NCBI GenBank assembly: GCA_003864495.1 | Contig: ML133370.1 | Location: 124,001-188,000 of the forward strand | DNA length: 64,000 nucleotides | DNA from: Nemopilema nomurai | Taxonomy: Eukaryota > Cnidaria > Scyphozoa > Rhizostomeae > Rhizostomatidae | Reading direction: 5' to 3' | Shown here: positions 24,701 to 36,871 of the stretch, piece by piece | How positions within the stretch are numbered: position 1 is the first letter of the stretch | Layout of the letters: each line of letters begins with the position of its first letter | Translations under genes and position numbers: made by a program | The notes under the pieces: model-generated | Told to the model about the DNA's origin: nothing | Databases searched by the model: none | Seen by the model: only the letters and a program-made list of their open reading frames with translations

Positions 24701-27700
24701 TGACATAAAAGCTTGTCATTCTTGAACCCATCAATATCAGCTACTAGTTCTCAAGACTTCCCAATTAATTTCTGTTTGCCTGAAAATTCTCTGGATCTCC
24801 AGCTAAATAAATTTGTTTGAAGTGAAATGTTTGCTTTTGAGAAGAAACCAGGCTAAAGTCTCTTGTTACCTCTGATCAGCAATCGCTACTCTTGTTACTG
24901 GAGCGCCGTCTTCAATGCAGAAATTTAGCACTAACCGATGCAGCCTTCCCAGGCTGCTTTACACCCATTACGACCTTGCTGAAGTCAAATCATTCTTCTG
25001 TGTATCTTTGAGCAACTTATTGCTTAGTGTTTCTTCACATTGAGTGGATAAAATGAATTTAAAGTAAATAAATTATGTCTTCCTTACAGTGCTGTTGGTA
25101 GTTTTGAAGTGCAAGGGGCCTTGGCCAAAGTCATTGTCCGTGCAGATGGCCAAGTCACGTGGGCCAATCCGGCCATTTTCAAGAGCTCTTGCGAAATGGA
25201 TATAAAATACTTCCCCTTTGATGATCAAATTTGCACACTGCAGTTTGGGTCAATGACGTACAACATCTCATCTAACAATATAGCGCCAGCTCGTGGGCAT
25301 GTTGATATACGGAGGTGTGTTTAGTTTTTTGGGATTTCTTTTAAATCATTCTGTTTTGGGAGACACTCTGGGGTGGTTTGGTTTGCACCACTGCCAGCAT
25401 GTTTCTATTAGATCATCAATCGCAACGCAAATGTTTTACCACTTAATTGGAAAACTTTCAATTTCCATAAACTAGATCATTAGTACTCATGTCTTTACAT
25501 CTGCTTGCCTTGTTTACCTCTGATGAATTACTCTAGCAAAAGTCTCTTCCCCCAACTACTTTACGGCGTTTTAATGGAGCTTTTTGTAAGTGCCCTAGTT
25601 TAGACCTGTTCAACAGCAATAAAGGAGGACGCTAAACTACGAAGAGACTTAAGCGGCTTTACGTTACTGTATACTCTATCATTTTGCGGTAGCTTGAAAC
25701 ACACCGTAACACTGCGAACCACTGGAGAGCTCTTGGAACCTTTGATCCATCAACCTCTCTTTTCTGTTATGAACCAAGCCTTCTCTGATCTCTTCACACA
25801 GGTACATTGAGAGCGGAGAGTGGAAGATTCTAGACACGCGAGCACAGAGCTCCGTCGAAGCGGCTGACAGAGGCAGCTACGCAGTGATCACGTACTCGAT
25901 CACAATACGACGACGAGTGTTCTATTACGTCATGAATTTCATCCTGCCCTGCGTTCTGATTGCGATACTCACCGTCCTGGTATTCCTGTTGCCTCCAGAG
26001 TCGGGCGAGAGGATCTCTTACGGAATCACAGTGATTCTATCGTTCACCATCTTACTCATAATGTTATACGTGAGTCAATCAATACCTTACTAGAGAATAA
26101 CAAAATACCGTATTACGCTTCAGAGGGGCTCCACTGAGCCCTGGGCTAGCTTAAGGGTCCACTGGGGTTTTAGCAATGCAATACTTGGACTAGGCGTAAA
26201 CATTTGCTTGTCAATGATGTGAAGATCTAGGGGAGGGGGGGGGGAATAATGATCCACAAAGGCACTCAATTGTGTTTCTTGCTTTCAATTGTTTCACACG
26301 TCACAGGTGCAATTTTTGACTAGAAATAATCTTAAGTCTTCATAAGCAAATCTGTGTATTGCTATTTTTAAAGTTTGCTAGAAGAAAAGGATAGAAAACG
26401 CTGAATATATCTAAGTTTCTCATGTATTTTTGCAGGAAAAATTACCCGTCACATCATCACAATACCCCCTTATTGCTGTGTACTATGCTTGCACTACCTT
26501 TCAAGTCTCCATCGCCCTGGCGCTTTGTGTCTGGGTCCTGCGATTCTACCATCACGACCCCCCGACGGATGAACTCCCAAGATGGGTAAAGGTGGGAATT
26601 TATACTTTAAATACTATTATGTTTATATTCTAACTACTGGCTTAACACAAGGATACATTTTATTAGAAGACCAAGGTATATCATTTATTTACACTCGATG
26701 CCCAATATGATACTGGTGTCCAAAACGATCACTAATGTTAATCTATCGAGAAACGTCTGCCTTTTGTACATGTTCTTTTTGCAGGCTCTGTGATGTAACA
26801 CTCTAAATTAACAAGCAAGTTTCTAAAGTAATGTAACATTGATTGTTTTAAAGCAGCTTTCTTTGCAATCAGCCTCTTTGATAACTAAGGATGCCTTTGG
26901 ACATGGGTTCCACGTGGAAGCAGCTGATGAGAAGGCTGATGCGTTTCCTTTAATTTCCGTACCTCCTTTTGTCTCCAAAGGTTGTTGTCTTAAACTGGCT
27001 GGCCAGACTTGTACTGCTTAAGAACTCAACTGACCAAGTCAGACAGGAGCTCATTCTTCACAGCTGGGAAGAATGTGAGCATATTTTTTCTCTTTCTTGT
27101 ATTGTTTCATTATCAGCGGTGCAATTTCCTTCCCCTGTCCTTCTTTTTCTCATTTCCTTGATCGCTACTCCTTTTCATTCTCAAACTTTTCATCATCTTC
27201 AATATTCTATTTGCTGTCTTAAATTTCAACTTTCCATTTTAACTGCCGACAAATTTTAACTTTCTTCCCCGAGTGAAGAGTTTTTCTACTTTTTCATCAT
27301 TTTTCTTTCTTGTTGATGAGATTTGTTCTCCTCAAGCTTCGATCATTTTCGTTTCCTTACCCCTGAGCATTTTGATAGAGAGGGAAGTAAATTGAAAAAT
27401 ACAAATGTTCTTACCTGTGAAGCCCTTTTTAATTGAAATACCATCATTTCATTTGGCATTAAAAATTTTGCTTGGAACTTTCTAGCAACGTAGCAAATTA
27501 TTATAAATAATTTCATCCTAGCAACGTAGCAATAGATCTTTAAGTTTTGCAATGCTTTGTTGGTTACGTTGAAGACATTTTGATGAAACAGTTAGAAATT
27601 ACTAGATTCGTAGCAGTAATATTTAAGCATTTTTTATGACAGTGGCGCACTCGAAGCAACGGAGATCGAAAAATGCACTGACTGTGGTAATGAACAGTAT

Positions 27701-27857
27701 CTTCAAGAAAGAAGAAGAATCAGCGAAGCGCGAGGAATGGCGCATCGTGTCGACAATCTTAAATCGCTTGTGTTTATGGATGTTTGTAGCCACGGGACTC
27801 ATCACGTTTATTGCAGTTTTCCTTGGATCCCCCAGAGCTAGGGCCTTCGAGTTCTAG
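21750..27857 (+). CDS. Cys-loop ligand-gated ion channel subunit, nicotinic-receptor-like
   Basis: Eight exons join in frame to 439 aa: 21750-21789, 23039-23205, 24194-24348, 25090-25314, 25802-26069, 26436-26591, 26981-27074, 27643-27857. The first encodes [13 protein letters not shown], the start of a signal peptide. The ligand-binding domain has [10 protein letters not shown] and the Cys-loop C155-C169 with 13 residues between, containing FPFD. M1 follows, then M2 ([19 protein letters not shown]) with Glu at -1' and Leu at 9', the cation-selective pattern. M3, a short M3-M4 loop of roughly 60-70 residues and M4 complete it. Sequence around M3 (YHHDPP, PRWVK, LNWLARL) recalls alpha7/9/10-like subunits. 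It lacks the vicinal cysteine pair of alpha subunits, has Met176 where the loop B Trp is expected and Ile119 where the loop A Tyr is expected, so acetylcholine binding on its principal face is unlikely. Confidence 0.94.
22674..22731. repeat. Short tandem duplication in receptor intron 1
   Basis: ATTCCAGGAGGATGGTTACA occurs twice in tandem with a third partial unit. It is a local duplication within intron 1 of the Cys-loop receptor gene. Confidence 0.8.
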
Positions 27858-28159
27858 CTTTGCACACGAAGGCATTATTTTTCTATGCAGTACAATTTTG
27901 CGTGCAAACGTCATGGAGGTCGTAGCCAGCACTGTGGCTCATTTACAAGCAACCATTGCGAAGGAGAGTGTTACCGCTGACTTGTAGGCTTGCTTTGTGG
28001 ATGTCAGCTGGTTTTCCAACGCAGCGTGGTGTAGCCTGTCTATTATGTTTTGTGCGCGGAATGCTTACCGAAATCTACTTGAATCTTATGAAGCCAATAC
28101 CTGGTAATGCGTTGTCGCTTATTAAAAAAACAGGTTGCTCAATGTAAGTGCAAAAAGCT

Positions 28160-28165
28160 AATAAA
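28160..28165 (+). promoter_or_regulatory. Candidate poly(A) signal of the receptor gene
   Basis: AATAAA about 300 nt after the stop of the Cys-loop receptor gene. It is the first perfect hexamer I found downstream. Confidence 0.4.
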
Positions 28166-31100
28166 TGGCATGAACGTTGCTGCAGTTGGTGTCTTAACAA
28201 AACAGCTAGTCTGTCTTTTGGAACCGTTCATTTAACACTAAAGTTGACTGGGGGCAAAGAGCTTCGTAGCTTTCTAATTCTCTCTGAAACCGTTAGACTC
28301 AATCTTAATTCATTTTTATGTATGCAGAATTAACAAATCATTTGGAAAAGATTATAGATTAGGAAGCGTGTTTAAAGTCAACCCTGATGAACATAAAAAT
28401 AAGGGACTTCTTAAAAACCTCTCCCCTTCCCTGTATACAAAGCCAAAATGGCTGAAAACTTAGTGCTTGAACACTTTTACGTAAACGAAGCCGAGCCTCG
28501 GTCATCCAATGGCATTTAAATGTATACATATATACCTGTTATCAATTAAGGCTTATTCTAACTACTTCAACTGGCAAAAGCTCAAACCACTGCCTCCCTC
28601 CTTTATGATGAGAGTTTGTATATGTTTCCATGGCTTTTCTAAAGATCATTTTAGATCAAATGGTAAAACATTCCTTTGTGAGGTAATCCTAGTTTTTGAC
28701 CACTGAAATCCTTTTAAAAAGCTACAAGCGAACGGAGAGAAATATTCAAGGGAAAAAAGTTGGACCAAGCTTTCATACTTTCTCTTAATAACAAATTTTT
28801 GTACTCGTCACAAATTGAAGAGAGAGAAATGGAGAGCTTCAAGAAAGGAGCAAAAAAACAATCCATATAAAGTAACTAGCAACTTGTTTTCTTTAGAAAG
28901 TGGAGGCTGTAAGGATTGCAACATTGATCTATTCTTAAAGATGGTGAAGGAATAAAGTCAGTGTATGAGACGATGCATGCATATTGTATGAGATTAGAAC
29001 TAACAGACCCAGCTGTAAATATATTTTCATTTACATGTCGTTCAAAAGGTCTTTTTGTGAGTTCTAGACTTCAATACAACGTTGACCCAATCGTAAGGCA
29101 TTGACACTTTGTCCCTTGTGTCATCGATGTACAAAGTTAACGCCCATCGTCAAAGATATTTTCTTTAAACGCTGATCTTTGTTCATCCTTCCAATGCAAC
29201 CTTTGCTCCAATGCAACCTTTGCCTAATTGTCACAATGTCCTTATAACTTTCCATTAAAAAAACACAGTTATACTGGCTTTCTTTGTAAACTGACTTTAA
29301 CCGTATATTACCAGATTATAACTGATTGTGACTTTGAATATGGCTGGAGTTTTGTCATAAATCTTGTAGCGAAAAGATTGAATGTTCTTGTATGATAACT
29401 GACCTACGGGAACTGCATTTGGGTGTGGCAGCAGCAGCCGCAGTGACTTATTGAACAAAGTAAAGCCACACAAGATTTAATTTCACATGAGGGTAACTAG
29501 AACCTTAATTTGTTCATGGAGTTTGGAATGAGAACCTCACCTTCTTTTTGAAAATCCAGGAAGCGAATAAACATCGAACCCCCTCCCCCTAAGTCTTAGC
29601 TATGGCCATGAGAGTAGAAACGTTGCCAATGACTTTTTCAAAACAATTTGCTGATACTGTTTTGTTGAAATTTCAGCTCCTTTGATGTTTTTCCTACGAC
29701 TGATGTACCACATACTTTTGGAGTAATTTAAGGGGCAATTTCATCATTTCAAAATGGGTAGAGCCAGCGCAGCGGGGCCTTTAGGGGCCTCCTTGATAAT
29801 TACTCCTTGCTATCTTCATTTTAACCCCTGCCATGAATGTCGTGTAGAATTGTACACGTGTAAACAATTGTGACTTTATGAGTAGAGTATCTGCAGATGT
29901 AAGCTTGACCTACGACCGTTTGCTGTTATTGCGACCCGGCGAGGTAGATCAATGCATGCACAAAGGCTGCTATAATCCGCTTTGGTAGGGAGGATTTGAA
30001 AGTGCCCAATGTCAGGTTGAAAGAGAAAAATTTTCAAATTTTTGCGCGAGCTCCTCCGGGGATTTACGACGCAAGGGGGTAATGCGATGCTAGCAGTACC
30101 GTACCTTTTGAGATTCATTATCAAATACATCAAAGAGATATGAAGGGTGCCGAATATGTTGGTCCAGATATACCCTGGATACCAGAGACACACAACTAGC
30201 TCGAAAGTCTTCTTTTGAGATCAGTGGCTCGAAAGGAGAGCTAGCTCGATAAGGGGGACTGTGGAGGAGAGGAAAGAAAAGGAAAGGGAAAGGAAATGTC
30301 CTCTTTCTTCTCTCCTCTCGTCTTTTTACTTTCTCTTCTTCTCCTCCTATTTGAGGCCTTGAGGCTCTGGTACCCAGGGTAATTCAAATAAAGGCATAGA
30401 ACACGGGCGATCAGACCTTTATACTGCAGAGAATAATGCTTTGTGGCTGAGCTGTTTGAAATGCTTCAGTCTGTACGCACCTTATGGTTTTTTGACAAGT
30501 TTTTCGAATGTGGCTACCTTTAGGATTTGTTTCTGTTCTGCAAAACAGGACCAGGATTTTGGCATTGATTGTCCTCTGGGAAAAATACAAACGAGCAGGT
30601 GCTGAAAATCACAACATACTGCAGAATAGAGAGCTCTAAATATTTGTGCTACGAGAAAAGGAGCGGTACTGTGAGTGCTAGCCTGTGTCGAAAACTCCCA
30701 AGAATTAACTGGCCTGGCCTAAGAAGTTGATGTGATTTTCAAAATCAGCCTGACTTCATTCACTATTGAAAACAGTAATTCTGAAAACTTTCCATTCTAT
30801 CTCCATCAAATAGCGTCAAATCATTTTGCTAAAACCTGGTGAAATCACACTTTTCACGCAATACAACTGCACCAGATCGCACCAAACCGGTTTCTCCAGG
30901 TGTCCATGACGCCAAAGAAAGATCTCGTGACTAGTGTCTCCAATTGTCGCAAAACTTCCTTTTGCTATGCCATAAAAAAGAAAATGAAGTTTACTGGTCC
31001 TACTGCACTGGAACTGCCAAAGCTACAAAGAAGTTTAAGAAAAGATTGGTCTCTAAAAGTCCTTTCTGGTAATTACCCCATCTCTACCCGAAATCCTCTG

Positions 31101-31312
31101 TTGATTTCCGACTGGACATTTGGGGCGTTGCAACAACACGGGCAATGCATGATGGTTAATTCTCCCCAGTCTTGTGACCACCATTCAACAAGGTCAGCGG
31201 ACGTTGAAAATATTCCTGTCTTGGTATCGCATCTGCAAGAGAACGTTGGTCAGCTTCTCCCCTGTATTTAAATAATTTTAATTCAATCTACTGAGTAGAG
31301 ATCAAAAGAAAG
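28166..31312. other. Intergenic region upstream of the V-ATPase c gene
   Basis: About 3.1 kb with no supported gene besides a small TIR element at 30.17-30.38 kb. A 123-codon frame at 30900-31271 overlaps the expected V-ATPase c promoter and resembles nothing known; I treat it as chance. Confidence 0.5.
30173..30379. mobile_element. Small TIR element (MITE-like), TA-flanked
   Basis: Left end CCCTGGATACCAGAG (30173-30187) and right end CTCTGGTACCCAGGG (30365-30379) are inverted repeats with one mismatch, each flanked outside by TA. The interior has a purine-rich half (GGAAAGAAAAGG) followed by a pyrimidine-rich half, able to form a partial hairpin. The TA target suggests a Tc1/mariner-like source; no transposase is present. 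Confidence 0.6.
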
Positions 31313-33447
31313 ATGTCTGCAGAGGAGCCAACATACGTAGCCTTTTTTGGTGTCATGGGTGCGACTTCAGCAATGGTTTTTAGTGGTAAGTAAAGGAGTT
31401 ATTTCAATCGTTGCGGGAGGGCCTAAACAGCTGGATGGTCGCTTGACCAGTTGGCATGATGAATTCCTGGACTCTATGATTTCATCTTAGGCTACTTCAA
31501 ATGGTCTTATTATATGATATAGGTTGTAAAATTTCCCTTGCAATGTTCAATGTTGCTTTATTGATTAAGGAGGAGAGGTGCCATTTTTATGCATTCCACG
31601 CTGGATTCTCATGTGATCTAGACAAGGCGTTCTTCACCTATGATTTTAATTTCAGACAGTATCGTTGAAGTAAAATATTATACACAGTCATTTGCTTAAG
31701 TTCTAGTATTCATGTATTCCTCAAGTGTAAAACAAACATTTCACGAAGGCTAAATCAGGTGACATGTGTAACAGCACTTATCTAAATGAATTTGCTTCTC
31801 CGGCGGGGAAATGGTAATTTTTATGAGAATAAGGTTTTTTGTTGCATTTCCCCTTGGTTAAACTGCAGTTTTTAAACCCATTTGTTCTAATTTAGCTCTT
31901 GGAGCAGCCTACGGGACGGCAAAGAGCGGTACTGGCATTGCAGCTATGAGCGTGATGAGGCCGGAATTGATTATGAAATCGATTATTCCAGTAGTCATGG
32001 CTGGTATTATTGCCATTTACGGCTTGGTCGTAGCAGTTCTTATTGCCAATGGATGTATGTTTTTTTCTACTCACCTTATTTCAATGTTCTTGAAAGATTT
32101 TTTTTTCAGAGTAGATTACTTGGAAAGTACCTGCCAATGTTATTAGTCAGTTTGTGCCTTAACAGGCTCCATGTAATTTTCATTATCTTTTACTATTTGG
32201 TGCACCTTTATGCAGGTCATTTTGTTTAGCTTCAAATTCTCTGTGGGGAAGGGACCCCCTGCTAGTGATGTTAAGGTCATGCATCTGACATACTTCCTGT
32301 CCATCTTTAGGATATCTTTTGCTGAGTTTATTGCGAGGGGGAATTGTTTCAGTCACAGAGGCATTGTTTAAAACTAGTAGTTTTTAATATCATCTGGAAT
32401 TATGGTATCCATGGCATTCCCTTGTGTATAAAGTGATGAGCAAAATAATCATTTGTCATAATCTACCATACTGTGCATCAAAAGATATTGATTGATGAAA
32501 TTTTGAAACAATCCGAAAGCAAACAGAGACAGTCTTGTTTTAAAACATGATTTTAAAATGAAACAGTTTTGCATGTTCTTTTTCATTTCCAGTAATTCCC
32601 ATAATCTAACACTTATGAAAGATGCCTACTAAATATTTTACAGAATGCTTTTATCAAACAAACCCCTCTAAGTATGTTTAAACACTTAACCATTTCCTCT
32701 GTTTTCATTTCAGTGAATTCAAAATCATACAAGTTGTTCAAGTGAGTTAATGCTTTTGCTGGCCTATGCCCAAGATATACAAATTTATTTGTATGAAGAT
32801 GTAAAGTCTGATGTATATAGTTTGTGTTTGTATAATAAAAACAAAACATTTGATTGCGTAGTAATTTTTTTAATTTTGCATAATGGAAGTTTTTTACCCT
32901 GGAAGATGCTCTTGGTTCTAACTAAGAGCTTTTAAGCAAGTAAATACACCATTTATCAGCCTAGACTTGCCTTTCTTTTCATTTTTTTGACAATGCAACT
33001 TATACTTTAGGACTGTGCTGCCTCTTCACATATTCATGCTTGTTGTTTTCACCTCATTTTCTCCATTCTTCTTCATTTTCTCATTTTACTTTTCTGGTAT
33101 ATGTTGATTTGCCTTCACTGCTTACAGTTTAAATATTTTTTAATCATTTCTGTTGTTTCATTATTGAATGTTTAGGCTTTCATCACCCAAATGGAGGGTA
33201 TGACATTTTTTCTGAATGGCATGAATGTCTTTTCTTTAGGAGCTTTGTTGACCTTGGTGCTGGACTTAGTGTTGGCCTGAGTGGTCTTGCTGCTGGTTTT
33301 GCTATTGGCATTGTTGGAGATGCTGGTGTGCGTGGTACTGCCCAGCAGCCCAGGCTTTTTGTTGGTATGATTCTCATCCTTATTTTCGCTGAAGTCTTGG
33401 GTTTGTATGGTCTCATTGTTGCTCTCATGTTGACCACAAGACCATGA
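31313..33447 (+). CDS. ATP6V0C: V-type H+-ATPase 16 kDa proteolipid, subunit c
   Basis: Four exons (31313-31385, 31896-32054, 32714-32741, 33240-33447) join to 155 aa, the same length as the human protein. Subunit c forms the proton-carrying ring of the membrane Vo sector, which acidifies lysosomes and other organelles. Four TM helices are visible: two near [14 protein letters not shown] and [18 protein letters not shown], then two near [18 protein letters not shown] and [18 protein letters not shown]. The proton-binding glutamate is E138 in IFAEVLG of helix 4. The third exon is only 28 nt, yet it is needed to keep frame and supplies the loop LNSKSYKLF between helices 2 and 3. An alternative acceptor at 33178 would insert non-homologous residues and is rejected. 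Confidence 0.96.
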
Positions 33448-34888
33448 AGACATTTACTTTCATGGACAAAATAGTATTTAATGGGAAATGGAGGTTGATA
33501 AAGGACTGGCAGCTGAAGACAAGAACTGACAAGGGACTTATTAACAAGCATTGAGTAAATCCTATTTATACCTGATTTTCAACTGATTCCATGTGAGTGA
33601 AATTATCTGATTTTCAGTAATTTGATTTTCAGTAGTTCAAATTCTTGCTTTTGTAACTGGTTTTTGCTTTGTAAGACACCTGTCAAAGTTGTATGCAAGA
33701 AATGTTTATAGCTGTCGCAGTACTTGTGAATTATATATTGCAAAAACTAGTCTATGCATCAGCTTCTTCCTTTTTGATTAAGGAGTTGTTTTCTGGGGTT
33801 ATATCTCTTGAGTTTGCGAATACACTTTAAGTTGATAATCAACAAAAATGGAAGCTTCTACAATTAAATTAGCATAGTATTCTTGACAGGTGCTTCTTTC
33901 AAAGGAATGTAACTTTTATTGGCCCTTTGAACTTTAAATAATTTGATATTTTTTTCTTAAATTTAGAATCAATAATTTATAGTTCATGTTTGTGAGATAG
34001 ATTCAAAGCATCTCAGTTCTGTGGAAAACAATATTGTCTATGCTGTATTTCAATTTTGGTTAGAAAATCGACAATGAATGCTACTATTGCTTTATATGCC
34101 TCAATTCTGAAGTCTGTTATGTAAGAAAATAGACAATTATTGACAGAAGACTTCATTATGAAAAATGAAAGTTCATAAACGCTTTCTAAATCCATTGCAC
34201 TGAAAAGTAGGCAGTCCATTATGGCTGCTTAGAAAAAAGCCTCCTGCTTTTATATGTGCATTTGAATGAAGGATTTATTCTCACCTAAGGTCATTTTTGC
34301 ACCTTTGAAAAGTAAAAAGTTATCAATTGTCCAGAACTGGAAATTTCTAAGACTTGCAGTACTGAGTTATTAAGTTTGGCACGGTTCAAAAATTGTTGTT
34401 CTTGTCGCAATCCAGGCTCCTAATGCTTGATTTATTCCAGCTGTTTCTTTAAAGGCTTAAGAATTTTGGTGCCATTGTTTTGATTAATGGCTGCAAGAGC
34501 CTGCATGTTTCTGTGAAGAATGAGGTGCTATAAGGAAGCCACATTATTGTTTGCTTCAAGACATCTGACTTCAATTTAAATAAAAATGTCTTTTTAATGA
34601 ATGTTCTTTTCAAATCTATTTTTAGTTAAACAAAAATAACATTTGCTAAAAAACTGTCTGCATCAAGCGATTTCAAAAATAAAAAGGCTATTATTTTTCT
34701 CAAATGTTGTCTGCCAAGAAATTTTGCTCTGATGTGGAAAAGTCCTGTCATTGCGCAGGAAGATCATTTTTACGTTGCATGTTAAGTGACCCTAAGAATA
34801 TCAAAATTCAGTAGTTATCTCCTTATCTTTTGCTCTATGTATTTAGGTTCGTAAATTGAGGCTCTTGCCTCTCAGGCTAATCTGCGTA
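33448..34888. other. Downstream of the V-ATPase c gene
   Basis: AT-rich; likely 3' UTR and intergenic DNA. AATAAA hexamers occur near 34578 and 34677 but are more than 1 kb from the stop. No gene recognised. Confidence 0.4.
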
Positions 34889-35422
34889 CTCTTGTGTGCT
34901 TAATCGTAGGGGAGGGTCATATTGCATTTTTCAAAATTGTTTACCCTTCATAGCATTTTATAATGACCCCCCCATTTTATGGAAATTCCAAAGGATGACC
35001 AACCCCCTCATTTTATTATCAACCCCCCATATTAGATATTTTAAACTTCTCAGAAAAAAATGGCTTGGCTCCGTCCAAAACTCTTTTAAAGAAAAAATAA
35101 ATCAGACCCTAAAATTTCAAAAGCGTTTACTCATTGTCGTCAGCCATACTTAAATTGTCTTTTAACTATATTGTTTTGCTTCTTGTTCTTGAGCTCTATG
35201 CCTCTGCCGTTCACCAGCTAACATGTTTTCGACTCTGACCAAAAGTGCACTTGCAATATCTCACCCCCACCCCCTCATTTTATTTTCACCCTCCCATTTT
35301 AGATGCTTATTTACGATTTTCCCTGTAGTTCATTTTATTATGACCCCTCCGCTTTATGAAAATCTAGGAAAATGTCCACCCCCCTCTTTATTCGACCCCC
35401 CTTACAATTAAGCACATAAGAG
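34889..35422. mobile_element. TIR element (MITE), TA-flanked
   Basis: The left end CTCTTGTGTGCTTAATCGTA and the inverted right end (reads CTCTTATGTGCTTAATTGTA on the minus strand) match at 18 of 20 positions, flanked by TA at 34887-34888 and 35423-35424. The interior is non-coding, with several ACCCCCCCATTTTAT-like blocks near both ends. It is about 534 bp and non-autonomous. Confidence 0.8.
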
Positions 35423-35615
35423 TAATTTGTTGTGGGGGTAGTTACATGGATTATCGTATATTAGGAGGGGTTAAGCTCGCGCAGGGGGATTCTTTAGGGT
35501 ATGGTCTAAGCGAAAGGAGAACAACTAACAGTGGATTTGTATTCACACATAAAGTCCTTTTGTCTCAAATGTCCGATAATTGGTAACAAAAGTTCTTGAA
35601 AACTGCAAAACAGAG

Positions 35616-35697
35616 CGCTGCGAGCAGGATTCGAACCTGCGAGGGAATATCCCATTGGATTTCGAGTCCAACGCCTTAACCACTCGGCCATCACAGC
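35616..35697 (-). tRNA. tRNA-Ser (anticodon CGA)
   Basis: 82 nt with a long variable arm, as in class II tRNA-Ser. The acceptor stem GCTGTGA pairs with TCGCAGC (one G-T wobble) and the discriminator is G, the serine identity base. The anticodon stem TTGGA/TCCAA encloses CTCGAAA, giving CGA (35662-35664 on the plus strand), which reads UCG. The A box TGGCCGAGTGG and B box GGTTCGAATCC are intact. A Pol III terminator TTTT lies at 35607-35610. No intron. It looks functional. Confidence 0.97.
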
Positions 35698-36871
35698 AAC
35701 TGGTAACCGGAAGCAACAGGACGTACTTAAACTTTATAGAGATTTCACGGCTCGGAAAGGGTAACAAAATTCTGTTCAATTTAATTTTTTTTATCTTGGA
35801 AAGGAAAAAGGAGATTATCGGGTACGTACGAATTTTGATTTTGGCTGAAAAATAATGTCACATTTGGTGGTGGAAGCCCAATCAAGAACAATTTGGAATT
35901 TAAATAAGGTTCTCCAGTAATCGTGTAGTTTATCATTATCATAGGATATCATTTTGATAACTGCGATCGTTCTTTTGGCCTTAACCTATAGCACAACAAC
36001 GCGTAAATAAGATCATTATCATCTTTTAATCTTCCTTTTCCCAGATTTTGCTTTCTCTCCCCTTAGAATTGTACCCCATCTTTTACGTCATACACACTTT
36101 TTTATAAGCATACCTAATTTTTTGCAAAGCTTCTTAAGAATTTCAATGTTGAGCCTAGAATTACTCTAAAATAATTCTTGCCCAACACCAGGTGTGAATT
36201 TGCTGCTTTCTCGCAATTTCTATCCTTGTCTGATTACACGTTTATACGTAGCTGGGGCTCAGTTTTCTCATATCTATGGATGAGATTTGCTGGGGGAAAG
36301 AAACTATGATGCCCTTGAAAATCGATATGCTCCAATGTTTTCCATAAAAAGAACTCTTACAAATGCGCAAATTGAAGCCTTGCTTCAAGAAGCGATTGAA
36401 AATTTAATCTTCGTTCATGAAGTGAATAAGAAACATTTTCTCGTTTTGCCTGTCTTCTCATTGCAAGTTTTCTAATTCATAAATCCTCGTCCAAACTTTT
36501 GCCAGCATTCCGAAACAAAGTATTACAAACAAGAAGTATCCACATGGCTGTTAAGTTGTAGGTTGACCCTCTGTCTAAAGGATCCGAGCAGAAAACAAGA
36601 CGACTGAAATTTGTATTCATAAACTGGGGAAAATTCAGCTTGGCTGAATGTAATACCAAACTGGCACAGGAAGCAGATAGGGCCAACCACCAACTTGACG
36701 AGTGCAGAATTCTCTTACGTTTGACGTAGATGGGGACTGGAAAGGAACGCTGGTGATCTATGAACAAACAAATGAAAGTCAAGTTGTGGGAACTGCAAGG
36801 CGTGAAATAATTGAGAACCCTTCGGCAACAGTTTTTAACAGTTCTACTAAAAGCAAACAAACTTCTAGGCG
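35698..36871. other. Intergenic region between tRNA-Ser and the NDFIP-like gene
   Basis: About 1.2 kb. No gene recognised; the NDFIP-like promoter should be in the right half. Confidence 0.4.

Noticed and set aside
30900..31271. 123-codon frame before the V-ATPase c gene
   Set aside because: Unrecognised sequence that overlaps the expected promoter and 5' UTR of the downstream gene; length is compatible with chance.
33178..33239. Upstream acceptor and extra coding ([12 protein letters not shown]) for the last V-ATPase c exon
   Set aside because: It would insert residues foreign to this highly conserved protein; the acceptor at 33239 gives an exact family match in frame.
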